Both the position numbers and the translations under genes were made by a program. This document shows positions 6,215 through 12,259 of a stretch of DNA of 12,560 bases, in pieces (within the stretch, counting starts at the first letter, position 1; each line of letters opens with the position of its first letter). The notes beneath the pieces are model-generated. The model ran no database searches. It was given only the letters and a program-made list of their open reading frames with translations, and was not told where the DNA came from. The stretch comes from Minisyncoccota bacterium (lineage in GTDB: Bacteria > Patescibacteriota > Minisyncoccia > Minisyncoccales > GCA-002788555), in assembly GCA_028697615.1 (NCBI GenBank), contig JAQVET010000013.1:1-12560 (forward strand), in the 5' to 3' direction.

Positions 6215-7294
6215 ATGCAAAAAAGAAAAATTTTCATTATTTCCGCCTCAAGTGTTGTTTTTATTTTTATAATTTCAATATTATTGAACTTTTTTATTTT
6301 CTCCGAAAAAAACGTAAAAGCGCAAAGTTCTATACCATCGGATTGTGATTTAAAAACATTTAAAAGCACTGATTCAGATAAACCTCCTTTCCCTTCATTT
6401 TGTAATAGATATGCTTCAATTGGAAATTGTACGGAAAAAGTTTCAGGCACCCCTACTACCTCTTGTCCTTATTGTAACAGTTGGAAAATTGGTAATGAAA
6501 CTGGAAAGGAAATTGCTTGCGACCTCGAGCTTCAAAAAAATATAGCGGATAATGGAGGTGATCCTTGCAATATTGATTATGGAAAATGTAAAACTGGAAA
6601 TGTTTGGAAATGTGACTCAAATATCGGTTATGGGGACAAACGAAACTGTGAGGTTTATACTCTTCAATTTTATCTTAAAAAACTTGGAATTTATGGTGGC
6701 CCTATTACTGGAGTATATGATAGAAATCTTTGTAATGCCATAAAAGAATTTCAAAGACAGCATGGAATTCAGCAAACTGGTGCTGTAGGCGAAACCACAA
6801 TTAAAGGAACCGAAGGGAATAATTATATGGGAATGTGGAATGTATGTTTAGAAAACTTATCTCCTGATCTTTGTTGTAAAATATTTCTCTCAAAAGATAT
6901 GCCTCCACCCATAGAACCAGGTGAACAAACACCTGGTGATTCTCAATGCTTGGGACGATGCGATCAACATCTTGTACCCTGTTCAATGACAAATAACCCT
7001 GGCCCAAAATGTAATCTTTGTTATCTTTTTAAACTAATTCAAAATATTATTTGTTATTTAACCTGGTGCATTGCAGGACCTCTTGCAGTTATTTCAATAT
7101 TGATTGCAGGAATTATGTATCTTACTGCAAGGGGAAATCCAAGTCAAATTAGCTTAGCAAAAGATATAATAAGAGCGACGGTATTGGGATTAGTCATCGT
7201 TTTTGGCGCTTGGATTATTGTTAATACAATTATTACTCTTCTTGGTGTCGGAAGTCCATATTCAGATTGGTCACATATTGATTGCACTCTTTAA
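6215..7294 (+). CDS. Exported Cys-rich protein: peptidoglycan-binding domain plus type IV secretion pilin-like membrane tail
   Basis: The 359-residue protein has a hydrophobic signal or anchor at 7-29. A Cys-rich region follows (about 44-145) with CPYC at 84-87. Residues 148-196 look like a peptidoglycan-binding type 1 repeat: LQFYLKKLGIYGGPITGVYD, then AIKEFQRQHGI and TGAVGETT. A Pro-rich linker with more cysteines (211-269) leads to a two-helix membrane module: about 276-303 ending GIMYLTARGNPSQ, and 320-344 with GLVIVFGAWIIVNTII. That module resembles the T4SS pilin-like (VirB2/TrbC-type) domains common in Parcubacteria. I count 22 cysteines, suggesting disulfides outside the cell. It is the only forward protein gene here, divergent from the ComEC hydrolase and ending 12 bp from the convergent comEC stop. 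A link to DNA uptake or surface attachment is inferred from position only. The domain calls rest on pattern reading; the overall function is unknown. Confidence 0.82.
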   Translation: MQKRKIFIISASSVVFIFIISILLNFFIFSEKNVKAQSSIPSDCDLKTFKSTDSDKPPFPSFCNRYASIGNCTEKVSGTPTTSCPYCNSWKIGNETGKEIACDLELQKNIADNGGDPCNIDYGKCKTGNVWKCDSNIGYGDKRNCEVYTLQFYLKKLGIYGGPITGVYDRNLCNAIKEFQRQHGIQQTGAVGETTIKGTEGNNYMGMWNVCLENLSPDLCCKIFLSKDMPPPIEPGEQTPGDSQCLGRCDQHLVPCSMTNNPGPKCNLCYLFKLIQNIICYLTWCIAGPLAVISILIAGIMYLTARGNPSQISLAKDIIRATVLGLVIVFGAWIIVNTIITLLGVGSPYSDWSHIDCTL

Positions 7295-7306
7295 TATCTA
7301 AAAATA

Positions 7307-8797
7307 TCATGCTTTTTCCAATGACACTTTAGTGGAGGTTTTTTTCTTTAAAAAAATAAATAAGGCAATAATTAAAACTAAAATAAAAATTAAACTAAAA
7401 GGCGGAGTGAGAAAAAAATTATTCAAAAGGGCAAAATTTTTTGCAATAAAACTTATCCAAGAAAATGATATTTCCACAATAAAAGAAAGAGGTAAAATTA
7501 AAATAGGCAATAAAAAACCCAAAAGTAGATAAATAAAACCAATTGCCAGTAAATATGGCGAAAATGGAACAACTAAAATATTTGAAATTGGAGATAGAAC
7601 TGGAATATTTCCAAAATTAAAAACAATTAATGGAAAGCATAAACTTTGCGCGGCAAGTGTAGTTAAAATAAGATCTTTAATTTTAGAATCCTGAGATTCT
7701 CTTGAGAATTTTTCTTTCAAAATTGGAAAAACATAAATAAGGCCCAAAGAAGCCAAAAAAGAAAGTTGAAATCCAACATCTCGAGCAACAATTAATGGAT
7801 TTTGAAATATCATAGCGGTTCCTGCAAAAACTATACTTCTTGAAGAGGTGCTTTGCCTGCCAATTGCTTTTGCTAAATATAAAAAAATTCCCATGATATA
7901 CGCTCTTACTGCTGAGGCTGGCAGACCTATAAATAAAATATAAAACCCTAAAATTATAATTATCAAAAATGTTGCTTGCTTTCGCCAAAGACCAAAAAAT
8001 AAAAAAATTGTTAAAAAAATTTCAAACAAAATTATAATATTCATTCCAGAAATTGCTACAATATGAGAAAGCCCTGATTTTGAAAGTTCATCTTGAAAAT
8101 CTGTTGAGAAACGCCTCGTTTCTCCAAGTGTCATACCCTCCAAAAGTGCTCCTTCAGGAGGAGGAACAGCCTGGGCAACCTCTATAAATTCGTCTTTAAA
8201 TTTTAATATCTTTGCAAAAAATCTATTGCCGTTATTTTTTGATAAAACCTTTATCTCTGGACTATAAACCACTGAATATATAAAATCTTTCTCCAAATAA
8301 TTTTTGTAATTAAAATCAGGAAATTCCTTTGGGGTAAGTAATTTCCCTTTAACCAAAATTTCATCTCCATAGAAATATTCTGGATAGATCGGCATACTTA
8401 AAAGGACGTTACCTTCCGAACTAATTTCTTTATTGTCAATAAAAACACTATTTACTTTAAGTTTTAATTTCTGTTTATCAGTTTTTCTTTCTGGCTCACC
8501 ATACACAGTCCCCTTAAATGTTATCTCGCCCTTATTATTAAAATAATGTATATTTTTAGGGCCAGAGGGAATTGACTTTGCTTCAAATTTTTCTTCCCAA
8601 AACATTCCAAATACTAAAAACAAAAAACAAAGTCCCAAAATAGCAACTTCTTTCTTTTGATAAAAAACACAAAAAATTAAAATTCCCAAAATCAAAAAAC
8701 CAAAATAGAAAAATATATTTACATCAGAATAAGAAGCAATAATAACACCGGCAATAAAAGCCAAAGAGTAATAAAAAAACCTCCTGGAAAAAGACAT
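7307..8797 (-). CDS. comEC: ComEC/Rec2-type DNA uptake channel, without the C-terminal hydrolase domain
   Basis: ComEC forms the inner-membrane channel that brings single-stranded DNA into the cytoplasm during transformation. The 496-residue protein begins with hydrophobic helices (about 8-66), followed by a soluble OB-like region (about 90-190: GTVYGEPERK, GDEILVKGKLL, DFNYKNYL). The competence domain has LLEGMTLGE, SGLSHIVAISGMNI, LPASAVRAYIMG, GRQSTSSRS and NPLIVARDVGFQLSFLASLGL, all hallmark segments. Several more membrane helices end in a Lys-rich tail. Full ComEC proteins of 700-800 residues carry a fused metallo-beta-lactamase domain; here that domain is the separate gene at 5198-6142. 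A possible promoter ends only five bases before the ATG, suggesting a leaderless mRNA. It is convergent with the forward fusion gene, with a 12-bp gap and no obvious terminator. Confidence 0.95.
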   Translation of the reverse strand: MSFSRRFFYYSLAFIAGVIIASYSDVNIFFYFGFLILGILIFCVFYQKKEVAILGLCFLFLVFGMFWEEKFEAKSIPSGPKNIHYFNNKGEITFKGTVYGEPERKTDKQKLKLKVNSVFIDNKEISSEGNVLLSMPIYPEYFYGDEILVKGKLLTPKEFPDFNYKNYLEKDFIYSVVYSPEIKVLSKNNGNRFFAKILKFKDEFIEVAQAVPPPEGALLEGMTLGETRRFSTDFQDELSKSGLSHIVAISGMNIIILFEIFLTIFLFFGLWRKQATFLIIIILGFYILFIGLPASAVRAYIMGIFLYLAKAIGRQSTSSRSIVFAGTAMIFQNPLIVARDVGFQLSFLASLGLIYVFPILKEKFSRESQDSKIKDLILTTLAAQSLCFPLIVFNFGNIPVLSPISNILVVPFSPYLLAIGFIYLLLGFLLPILILPLSFIVEISFSWISFIAKNFALLNNFFLTPPFSLIFILVLIIALFIFLKKKTSTKVSLEKA

Positions 8798-8802
8798 ATT
8801 TT

Positions 8803-8830
8803 AATATAGAATCTAATAAACACTATGCAA
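8803..8830 (-). promoter_or_regulatory. Possible comEC promoter giving a leaderless transcript
   Basis: On the minus strand, TTGCAT (8825-8830), a 16-bp spacer and TATATT (8803-8808). Only five bases separate the -10 from the comEC ATG at 8797, so transcription would start at or next to the start codon. AT-rich context makes chance matches easy. Confidence 0.4.
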
Positions 8831-8886
8831 GACGCTGAGACAATACAAATCCAACAAACAAACTCAAAATTTAAAAAAACTTAAAA

Positions 8887-8936
8887 ACTGATTTTAAAAA
8901 AAATTAATAAAATATTTTAACCTGTGGTTAATCAGT
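8887..8936. repeat. Nested inverted repeats upstream of comEC
   Basis: Outer arms ACTGATT (8887-8893) and AATCAGT (8930-8936), and an inner hairpin TTAACC-TGT-GGTTAA (8917-8931), share two bases, so the two foldings exclude each other. The rest of the non-coding stretch 8798-8970 is AT-rich and I see no gene in it. The repeats could be part of a comEC leader if transcription starts further upstream, or chance. Confidence 0.35.
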
Positions 8937-8942
8937 AAATGC

Positions 8943-8962
8943 TTTAATTCTTTAATTCTTTA
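8943..8962 (+). repeat. Intergenic TTTAATTC-type microrepeat
   Basis: Two full copies and a half copy of the 8-mer TTTAATTC in tandem. Related copies lie at 4457-4472, 10497-10510 and 10521-10536. Confidence 0.5.
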
Positions 8963-8975
8963 GTCTATCTACGAG

Positions 8976-9004
8976 TTGCCTACTTTTTAATTATAAGTTA
9001 TAAT
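8976..9004 (+). promoter_or_regulatory. Sigma-70-type promoter of tRNA-Pro
   Basis: TTGCCT (8976-8981), a 17-bp spacer and a perfect TATAAT (8999-9004). The predicted start near 9011 leaves a leader of about 12 nt before the tRNA at 9023. Confidence 0.65.
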
Positions 9005-9022
9005 AATTATTAAAATCAACTT

Positions 9023-9093
9023 CGGGGTGGAGTATGCCGGTAGTACGCATGCTTTGGGAGCATGTAGACTGGGTTCGACTCCCAGCACCCCGA
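9023..9093 (+). tRNA. tRNA-Pro (anticodon UGG)
   Basis: A full cloverleaf can be drawn. The acceptor stem CGGGGTG pairs with CACCCCG and has A as discriminator. The D arm is GTAT/GTAC with one G-U pair and the loop GCCGGTA. The anticodon arm CATGC-TTTGGGA-GCATG has TGG at the anticodon positions. A four-base variable loop and the T arm CTGGG-TTCGACT-CCCAG follow. At 71 bases it is short because of the small D and variable loops. The 3' CCA is not encoded. Position 8 is G where U is usual. It is the only gene between comEC and mnmA, on the opposite strand to both, with its own promoter and terminator. UGG can read several Pro codons through a modified wobble U. Confidence 0.96.
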
Positions 9094-9098
9094 ATTAT

Positions 9099-9125
9099 AA
9101 ATAGCCACTTAAATGGCTATTTTTT
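9099..9125 (+). terminator. Rho-independent terminator of tRNA-Pro, possibly shared with mnmA
   Basis: AAATAGCCA (9099-9107), a six-base loop and TGGCTATTT (9114-9122) form a nine-pair stem, with a T-run to 9125. The tRNA ends six bases upstream. Read on the minus strand, the same stem lies directly after the mnmA stop (9128-9130) but is followed by a weaker U-rich stretch, so it may end both convergent transcripts. Confidence 0.85.
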
Positions 9126-9127
9126 AC

Positions 9128-10225
9128 TTAACAAATAATACCGCCACCAATTAATTCGTCAGATTCTTTCAGATTATTATTGCAAGAATAAAATACGGCT
9201 GACTGACCTGGCGCAGGAGCACGCTGAGGCAGATCAAACTTTAAATAGTATTTATTAGATTTAAAATGACAAATAGTAGCGGGTGAAGATTTATGGCGAT
9301 ATCTAATTTTTGCCATAACCTGAATTGGCATTTTAGGTTTTCTGCCTAATGTCCAATTAACATCTTTTACAATTAACTCTTTTTTATATAAATCTTTTTC
9401 ATTTTTTGTCACAATTAAAAGATTATTTTTAATATCTTTATCTAAAACATAATAAGGGCCAGAAGCAAGTCTTATCCCCTTTCTTTGCCCGATAGTATAA
9501 AACCAAAGACCCTGGTGCTCGCCCAAAATCTTTTCTTTGGTATCTACAATTTTGCCTGGATTTTCTTTTAAATGATTTTTTAAAAAATCATTAGTTGTTG
9601 CTAGAACAAAACAAATCTCAGTTGATTTTTTAATTTTTAAAAGAAAATCAAATTTAAATTTTTTTGCTAAATTTTCAACCTCTCTTCTTGTATAATTACC
9701 AATCGGAAATAAAATCCTCTTTAGTTGCTTTTGAGATAATCTCCATAAAAAGTATGATTGATCTTTATATTTATCCTTTGCCTTTAATAATTGATATTTA
9801 TATTTTTTAATTTCGGATTTAGAATTTACAATTTCCCGTCGTAGACGAGCATAGTGTCCTGTTGCGATGAAATCTATATTTAAAGATAAAATTTTTTCTA
9901 ATAAAAGTCCGAATTTCATTTCCTTATTACACAATACGCAGGGATTTGGCGTTGTGCCCATTTTATATTCTTTTAAAAAAGATTTAATAATTTTCTTTTT
10001 AAATTCTTTTTCAAAATCAAAAACATAAAAAGGAATATTTAAAATTTTTGCCACTTTTCTTGCCCTTGCTTCAGATTCATAAAAACTTTTCTGAGAAGAA
10101 AGTTTCATAAAAACACCGATAACATCATATCCTTGTTTTTTTAATATAGCGGCAGCAACTGAACTATCTAGTCCTCCAGACATTGCCACCGCTATCTTGA
10201 ATCTTTTTTTATTTGTTTTGTTCAT
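9128..10225 (-). CDS. mnmA: tRNA-specific 2-thiouridylase MnmA
   Basis: MnmA activates U34 of tRNA Lys, Glu and Gln with ATP and inserts sulfur to make 2-thiouridine. The 365-residue protein has the PP-loop SGGLDSS (16-22), GTTPNPCVLCNKEMKFG (90-106) with the first catalytic Cys at 96, ATGHYAR (121-127), KDQSYFLW (154-161), STEICFV (201-207) with the second catalytic Cys at 205, and GQRKGI (246-251). The C-terminal beta domain ends in LIGGGIIC. Length and both cysteines indicate a working enzyme. The gene lies on the same strand as the Rrf2-IscS-IscU genes, 288 bp beyond iscU. IscS-type enzymes supply its sulfur, directly or through relay proteins, so the placement makes sense. I found no convincing promoter in the spacer. 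No Shine-Dalgarno motif precedes the ATG at 10225. Confidence 0.97.
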   Translation of the reverse strand: MNKTNKKRFKIAVAMSGGLDSSVAAAILKKQGYDVIGVFMKLSSQKSFYESEARARKVAKILNIPFYVFDFEKEFKKKIIKSFLKEYKMGTTPNPCVLCNKEMKFGLLLEKILSLNIDFIATGHYARLRREIVNSKSEIKKYKYQLLKAKDKYKDQSYFLWRLSQKQLKRILFPIGNYTRREVENLAKKFKFDFLLKIKKSTEICFVLATTNDFLKNHLKENPGKIVDTKEKILGEHQGLWFYTIGQRKGIRLASGPYYVLDKDIKNNLLIVTKNEKDLYKKELIVKDVNWTLGRKPKMPIQVMAKIRYRHKSSPATICHFKSNKYYLKFDLPQRAPAPGQSAVFYSCNNNLKESDELIGGGIIC

Positions 10226-10396
10226 ACAAATACTAAAAACATAAACCCAGTTTTTTGTTTTTAATAATTTAATAAATAATTTATTTTATCAAAAAATTAT
10301 TTTTTGCGAATATTAAATCCGTTGTAAAACTCGTTCTATTTTACCGTATTTATCTATAAAACTTTAAATAACAAACAATAACAACTTTTCAGTGGG

Positions 10397-10427
10397 GTTC
10401 AAATTGTTCTAATTGTTCGAAACGTTC
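10397..10427 (+). repeat. GTTC array with exact 9-bp period
   Basis: GTTC occurs at 10397, 10406, 10415 and 10424, separated by AAATT, TAATT and GAAAC. The last two copies extend to TTCGAA. On the minus strand this is four GAAC boxes in direct orientation. It lies in the 288-bp spacer between iscU and mnmA (10226-10513), which otherwise holds AT-rich sequence, TTTAATTC-type repeats and an AT-only inverted repeat (10274-10302). I see no gene there. Confidence 0.6.
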
Positions 10428-10496
10428 GAATTATTAATTCTTTAGGTCGTACTTTTAAGTTTTAAATATGATTTTGGGTTTTAAACTTTGAGTTAT

Positions 10497-10536
10497 TTTA
10501 ATTCTTTAATACGTTAATTTTTTAATTCTTTAATTG
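10497..10536 (+). repeat. TTTAATTC-type microrepeats overlapping the iscU 3' end
   Basis: TTTAATTCTTTAAT (10497-10510) and TTTAATTCTTTAATTG (10521-10536). The second copy lies inside iscU and encodes its last residues (I-K-E-L-K), so a repeat of intergenic type appears to have become part of the coding end. The 16-mer is identical to 4457-4472. Confidence 0.5.
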
Positions 10537-11065
10537 AATCCTCCTCCACCTGAATCCAATCTTTATATTTTTCTTCAATAATTTTTTTCTCTTTTTCTAT
10601 TCTTTGGTGGATTTTTTGCAAATCCTGCGGGATTTCTCTTTTTTGCTTTTTTAAATAATCATAAATTGCTTCGCAAAGCGCGTCAACTGCCAAAACTGAA
10701 CAATGAATTTTTACTGGTGGCAAACCGCCCAAGGAATTAACTATTTTTTCCTTATTGATACCCATTGCTTCTTTTAGGGTTTTACCTTTTACTAAATCTG
10801 TAATAATACTACTTGTAGCAATAGCAGCAACACAACCATATGTTTTAAATTTTATATCTTTAATAATCTCTCTTCCCTTTTTATCTTTCCCTACTTTAAT
10901 ATAAAGCCACATCACGTCTCCACATAAGATATTTCCCACTTTCCCCACACCATCTGGATTTTTAATTTCTCCTATATTATGAGGATGCTGAAAGTGTCTC
11001 ATTACCTCATTGCTATAAATGCCAGTCTCTTTTTGATTGTTTAAATTTTTTTGTAATTTTTTCAT
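10514..11065 (-). CDS. iscU: IscU/NifU-type Fe-S cluster assembly scaffold
   Basis: IscU holds a nascent Fe-S cluster built with sulfur from IscS and passes it to apo-proteins. The 183-residue protein has the three cluster cysteines in context: LCGDVM (Cys48 with Asp50), FKTYGCVAAIATSS (Cys78), and LPPVKIHCSVLA (His121, Cys122). These match E. coli IscU Cys37, Asp39, Cys63, His105 and Cys106. The LPPVK segment, which HscA binds in E. coli, is kept, but no hscA, hscB or fdx is adjacent. IscU is usually about 128 residues. Here a charged helical tail (about 139-183, rich in Lys and Glu, coiled-coil-like) and a short N-terminal extension are added; no NifU ferredoxin or Nfu domain is visible. 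It starts three bases after the iscS stop, so the two are translationally close partners. Confidence 0.95.
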   Translation of the reverse strand: MKKLQKNLNNQKETGIYSNEVMRHFQHPHNIGEIKNPDGVGKVGNILCGDVMWLYIKVGKDKKGREIIKDIKFKTYGCVAAIATSSIITDLVKGKTLKEAMGINKEKIVNSLGGLPPVKIHCSVLAVDALCEAIYDYLKKQKREIPQDLQKIHQRIEKEKKIIEEKYKDWIQVEEDSIKELKN

Positions 11066-11068
11066 ATT

Positions 11069-12259
11069 TTAAAATGGTGAAATTTTTCTTAAATTTTTTA
11101 TTATCTCTGGTAAAATCTTTAAAACATAATCAATGTCCTTCCTTGTTGTTTTTCTGCCCAAACTCAATCTTAAAGAACTATGAGCCCTTTGGGGAGCAAA
11201 CCCAAGCGCAAGTAAAACATAACTTGGCTCTAATTTTGCTGATGAACATGCAGAGCCAGTTGAAACGCAAATACCAAGTAAATCAAGTTGTATAGCAATC
11301 GATTCGCCTTCTACAAAATCGAATGAAAAATTAATATTATTTGGCAATCTTTTCTGAGGATGACCATTTAGAAAAGAATTTGGCACTGATTTTAAAATTC
11401 CATCAATTAATATATCTCTTAATTTACTTAATCTTTTTGATTCTCTATCCATTTCTTTTTGGCAAATTTCTGCTGCTCTGGCAAAACCGACAATTGCAGG
11501 AACATTAATCGTTGATGATCTAATTCCCATCTCCTGCTCACCTCCATGTAAAATTGGCTCTATTTTTGTGCCTTCTTTAATATAAAGAATGGCCGCTCCT
11601 TTTGGACCATAAATTTTATGGGAAGAAGCGGTAAGAAGATCTACTTTAAGTTTTTGAACATTAATAGGTATTTTGCCAAATGTTTGAGCAGCATCGGTAT
11701 GGAAGTATATTTTTGAATTTGGATTTTTAAGATTAAATTTTTCTATTACCCTACCGATCTCTTCGATTGGCTCAATTGTGCCAATCTCATTTGAAGCGTG
11801 AATTATTGAAACTAAAATTGTATCTTTTGTAATCGATTTTTCAACATCTCTCGGATCTACAAGACCATATTTATCAACTTTTAATTTAGTTATTTTAAAA
11901 CCTTGTTTCTCAAGCCATTTTGCGCTTTCTATTATACAGGGATGCTCAATTGGAGAAATAATAATATGCCTACCTCTATTTTTATTAGCAAAAGCAATAC
12001 CCTTTAGTGCTAAATTATTGCTTTCTGTCGCTGAACCTGTAAAAATAACTTCTTTGGATTCTGCACCAATAATACTTGCTATTTTCTCTCTTGATTTTTC
12101 TAATGCTAACCTTGCCTGCCTTCCCACAGAGTGTAAAGACATTGTATTACCAAATTTCTCTGAAAAATATGGCAACATTGCCCTTAAAACGCGAGGATCA
12201 ACAGGTGTTGTTGCGGCATAATCTAAATAAATAATTTTGTTTTTATTACTATTTTTCAT
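11069..12259 (-). CDS. iscS: Cysteine desulfurase, IscS/NifS family
   Basis: This PLP enzyme removes sulfur from cysteine as an enzyme-bound persulfide for Fe-S clusters and tRNA thiolation. The 396-residue protein has YLDYAATTP (11-19), ATESNN (77-82), EHPCI with the ring-stacking His106, HTDAAQ (187-192) with the Asp that holds the PLP nitrogen, SSHKIYGPKG (212-221) with the PLP Lys215, and STGSACSSAKLEPSYVL (333-349) with the catalytic Cys338. The long Cys loop marks a group I IscS/NifS enzyme rather than SufS. The usual RSGT motif reads RSST (247-250). Its ATG at 12259 overlaps the end of the Rrf2 gene by 11 bases, and iscU follows three bases after its stop, so all three look translationally coupled. 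NifS versus IscS naming is a matter of convention here. Confidence 0.96.
   Translation of the reverse strand: MKNSNKNKIIYLDYAATTPVDPRVLRAMLPYFSEKFGNTMSLHSVGRQARLALEKSREKIASIIGAESKEVIFTGSATESNNLALKGIAFANKNRGRHIIISPIEHPCIIESAKWLEKQGFKITKLKVDKYGLVDPRDVEKSITKDTILVSIIHASNEIGTIEPIEEIGRVIEKFNLKNPNSKIYFHTDAAQTFGKIPINVQKLKVDLLTASSHKIYGPKGAAILYIKEGTKIEPILHGGEQEMGIRSSTINVPAIVGFARAAEICQKEMDRESKRLSKLRDILIDGILKSVPNSFLNGHPQKRLPNNINFSFDFVEGESIAIQLDLLGICVSTGSACSSAKLEPSYVLLALGFAPQRAHSSLRLSLGRKTTRKDIDYVLKILPEIIKNLRKISPF

Noticed and set aside
7683..7988. A 101-codon minus-strand frame inside comEC
   Set aside because: It overlaps the hallmark ComEC competence motifs in another frame and has no recognisable features.
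8923..8931. DnaA box and replication origin
   Set aside because: TGTGGTTAA differs by one base from the reverse of TTATCCACA, and there is no cluster of boxes, no dnaA or dnaN, and no unwinding element beyond ordinary AT-richness.
10274..10302. Terminator formed by AAATAATTT / AAATTATTT
   Set aside because: The stem is purely A-T with an 11-base loop, no gene on the plus strand leads into it, and such matches are common by chance in AT-rich spacers.
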